This document shows, piece after piece, positions 6,572-8,120 of a DNA stretch of 8,120 bases. Origin of the DNA: an uncultured Porphyromonadaceae bacterium (lineage in GTDB: Bacteria > Bacteroidota > Bacteroidia > Bacteroidales > Muribaculaceae). The DNA is taken from contig CAMWOD010000032.1 in NCBI GenBank assembly GCA_947175715.1, positions 1-8,120 on the forward strand, given 5' to 3'. The translations under genes were made by a program, and so were the position numbers. Positions within the stretch are counted from its first letter, which is position 1. The number at the start of each line of letters is the position of its first letter. The notes beneath the pieces were generated by a model. It did no database searches and was not told the DNA's origin. It saw nothing but the letters and a program-made list of their open reading frames with translations.

Positions 6572-8095
6572 TTAGTGTTTAAAGTGGCGGATGCCGGTAG
6601 TTACCATGGCCATATCGTGGGCGTTGCAGTAATCAACGGACTCATTGTCGCGGATTGAACCACCGGGTTGAATCACGGCATTAACACCTGCTTGATGAGC
6701 TATCTCCACGCAGTCGCCGAATGGGAAGAATGCGTCAGATGCCATCACTGCGCCATTGAGGTCGAGATTGAACGACTTTGCTTTGGCGATAGCCTGCTTA
6801 AGTGCATCGACACGCGAAGTCTGCCCTACTCCACTTCCAAGAAGCATTCCATCCTTTGCAAGGACTATGGCATTGCTCTTGGAATGTTTCACGATTTTAT
6901 TGGCAAATAGCATGTCAGCAATTTCGGTGTTGTTGGGAGCTTTGTTAGTCACTACAGTGAGATCATCGGGTGACTCTACCTTGGTGTCGCGATCCTGCAC
7001 CAAAGCGCCGTTGAGCACTGTGCGTACTTGGCGACGTGTGTTGAGTGGCGCTTTTTGCAGCAGGATAATGCGGTTCTTCTTCTGCTTGAGTATCTCCAAT
7101 GCCTCGTCAGTGTAAGCTGGGGCAATGATTACCTCGAAGAATATTTTATTGATTTCCTCAGCTGTGGTAGCGTCAATCTCGCGGTTGGCGATGAGTACGC
7201 CTCCGAAAGCCGACACTGGGTCGCCGGCCAGAGCGTCGGTCCACGCTTCGAGCATGGTATTGCGGGTAGCCAGGCCACAAGCGTTATTGTGCTTGAGAAT
7301 AGCGAATGTAGGTGCCTCGAACTCGCTCATCAGGGCTACTGCTGCGTCGATGTCAAGCAGGTTGTTGTAGCTTATTTCTTTGCCGTGGAGCTGGTCGAAC
7401 ATCGCGCCTAAGTTGCCGAAGAATTGACCTTCCTGATGAGGGTTTTCGCCATACCGCATTTTCTTGGCATGATCGAGCGACAGGCGTAACGCCGAGGGTG
7501 CGGCGTCGCCATCGAAGTAGCTGAATATTGCGCTATCGTAGCCCGACGATACTTTGAACGCCTGCGATGCAAACCATCTGCGTTGGTCGAGAGTGGTTTT
7601 AGCACCCTGTTCTTTGAGTAAATCCAACAGAGGCTTGTACTGCTCCTTAGAGGCTACGATCACCACGTCGTTATAGTTCTTGGCAGCAGCGCGTATGAGC
7701 GAAATACCACCTATATCGATTTTCTCAATGATTTCTTCATTAGATGCCCCTGAAGCCACGGTGGCCTCAAATGGGTACAGGTCGACTATTACCAAATCAA
7801 TTTCGGGAATGTCGTATTGGGCTATCTGTTGTTGGTCACCTTCGTTGTCGCGACGGTTAAGGATACCGCCGAACACCTTAGGGTGTAGGGTCTTGACCCT
7901 GCCGCCAAGGATTGAGGGATAGCCCGTGAGGTCTTCTACAGCCTCACACTCATATCCGAGTTTTTCGATAAATGACCTTGTACCTCCGGTTGAGAGAAAT
8001 TTCACTCCATCCTTGTGAAGCAGAGCAAGAATTTCATCCAGACCGTCTTTGTGAAACACTGAAATAAGTGCGGTTTTGATTGTCTTTTCCGCCAT
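6572..8095 (-). CDS. purH: bifunctional AICAR transformylase / IMP cyclohydrolase
   Basis: PurH catalyses the last two steps of de novo purine synthesis in the cytosol: formyl transfer from 10-formyltetrahydrofolate to AICAR, then ring closure to IMP. The IMP cyclohydrolase (MGS-like) domain covers about residues 5-195, with LSTGGT (34-39), GGRVKTLHPKVFGGIL (64-79) and IDIGGISLIRAAAKN (126-140). The transformylase domain covers about 200-507, with MRYGENPHQ (213-221), LKHNNACG (267-274) containing the catalytic Lys268-His269 pair, SDAFFPFGD (453-461) and QPGGSIRD (476-483), closing with TGIRHFKH. At 507 residues it is slightly shorter than the E. coli enzyme, as is common in Bacteroidota. ATG is at 8095-8093. 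Only 25 AT-rich bases upstream are visible, with no convincing promoter or Shine-Dalgarno, so its regulation cannot be judged. It is the first gene of the visible minus-strand run. Confidence 0.98.
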   Translation of the reverse strand: MAEKTIKTALISVFHKDGLDEILALLHKDGVKFLSTGGTRSFIEKLGYECEAVEDLTGYPSILGGRVKTLHPKVFGGILNRRDNEGDQQQIAQYDIPEIDLVIVDLYPFEATVASGASNEEIIEKIDIGGISLIRAAAKNYNDVVIVASKEQYKPLLDLLKEQGAKTTLDQRRWFASQAFKVSSGYDSAIFSYFDGDAAPSALRLSLDHAKKMRYGENPHQEGQFFGNLGAMFDQLHGKEISYNNLLDIDAAVALMSEFEAPTFAILKHNNACGLATRNTMLEAWTDALAGDPVSAFGGVLIANREIDATTAEEINKIFFEVIIAPAYTDEALEILKQKKNRIILLQKAPLNTRRQVRTVLNGALVQDRDTKVESPDDLTVVTNKAPNNTEIADMLFANKIVKHSKSNAIVLAKDGMLLGSGVGQTSRVDALKQAIAKAKSFNLDLNGAVMASDAFFPFGDCVEIAHQAGVNAVIQPGGSIRDNESVDYCNAHDMAMVTTGIRHFKH

Positions 8096-8120
8096 AATAA
8101 TTAAGATATCTATATTACGG

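Noticed and set aside
6668..7922. Several plus-strand open frames of 70-127 codons opposite purH
   Set aside because: purH is intact with catalytic motifs over its full length; the opposite frames are rich in Ser, Arg and Cys in the way shadow frames are and overlap one another.
8096..8120. AT-rich stretch before purH as a promoter, including the palindrome AGATATCT at 8104-8111
   Set aside because: Only 25 bases are visible, no clear -7/-33 pair is present, and an eight-base AT-rich palindrome is expected by chance.
1..8120. tRNA or rRNA genes, CRISPR array, insertion sequence, phage or defence genes
   Set aside because: No repeats, terminal inverted repeats, transposase-like or RNA-like sequences were seen; nearly all bases are in core genes.

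Overview
The window looks like a piece of a Bacteroidota chromosome, most likely order Bacteroidales. The support is the gene order purH-mreB-mreC-mreD-PBP2-rodA, an unusually long RodA (487 residues), Bacteroidales-like N-termini of MreC, RodA and PurH, and the near absence of Shine-Dalgarno sequences in front of the genes. Family or genus cannot be fixed from the sequence; this rests on recognising protein features, not on a search.

Layout: almost everything lies on the minus strand and reads from right to left. It starts with purH (8095 to 6572, last two steps of IMP synthesis). A 58-base spacer follows, then the complete cell-elongation cluster: mreB (6513-5497), mreC (5478-4609), mreD (4612-4091), the PBP2 transpeptidase gene mrdA (4107-2245) and rodA (2232-769). 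Eight bases after rodA comes a small Trp-rich membrane protein of unknown function (760-203). Spacings within the shape cluster are 18 bases, a 4-base overlap, a 17-base overlap, 12 bases and 8 bases, so one transcript is very likely. The left edge holds the 3' end of a plus-strand gene (to 199) that resembles the C-terminus of a radical SAM/SPASM protein. Its frame is interrupted by an in-frame TAA at 23-25. It converges on the unknown gene with only three bases between the two stop codons, and a small hairpin covers both.

How the genes work together: MreB forms the actin-like scaffold on the inner face of the membrane. MreC and MreD link it to the periplasmic side. RodA polymerises lipid II into glycan strands and PBP2 cross-links them, giving the core elongasome. 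PurH is metabolically separate but is a plausible first gene of the same transcript. All six recognised minus-strand genes look intact, with catalytic motifs in place. There is no phage, transposon, CRISPR array, RNA gene or intergenic stretch above 60 bases.

The window is mostly conserved core genome and I see no clear new system. The points most worth following are the uncharacterised protein at the end of the elongasome operon, a Cys/His cluster beside the PBP2 active site, the interrupted radical SAM gene, and the tight in-frame PBP2/RodA junction.
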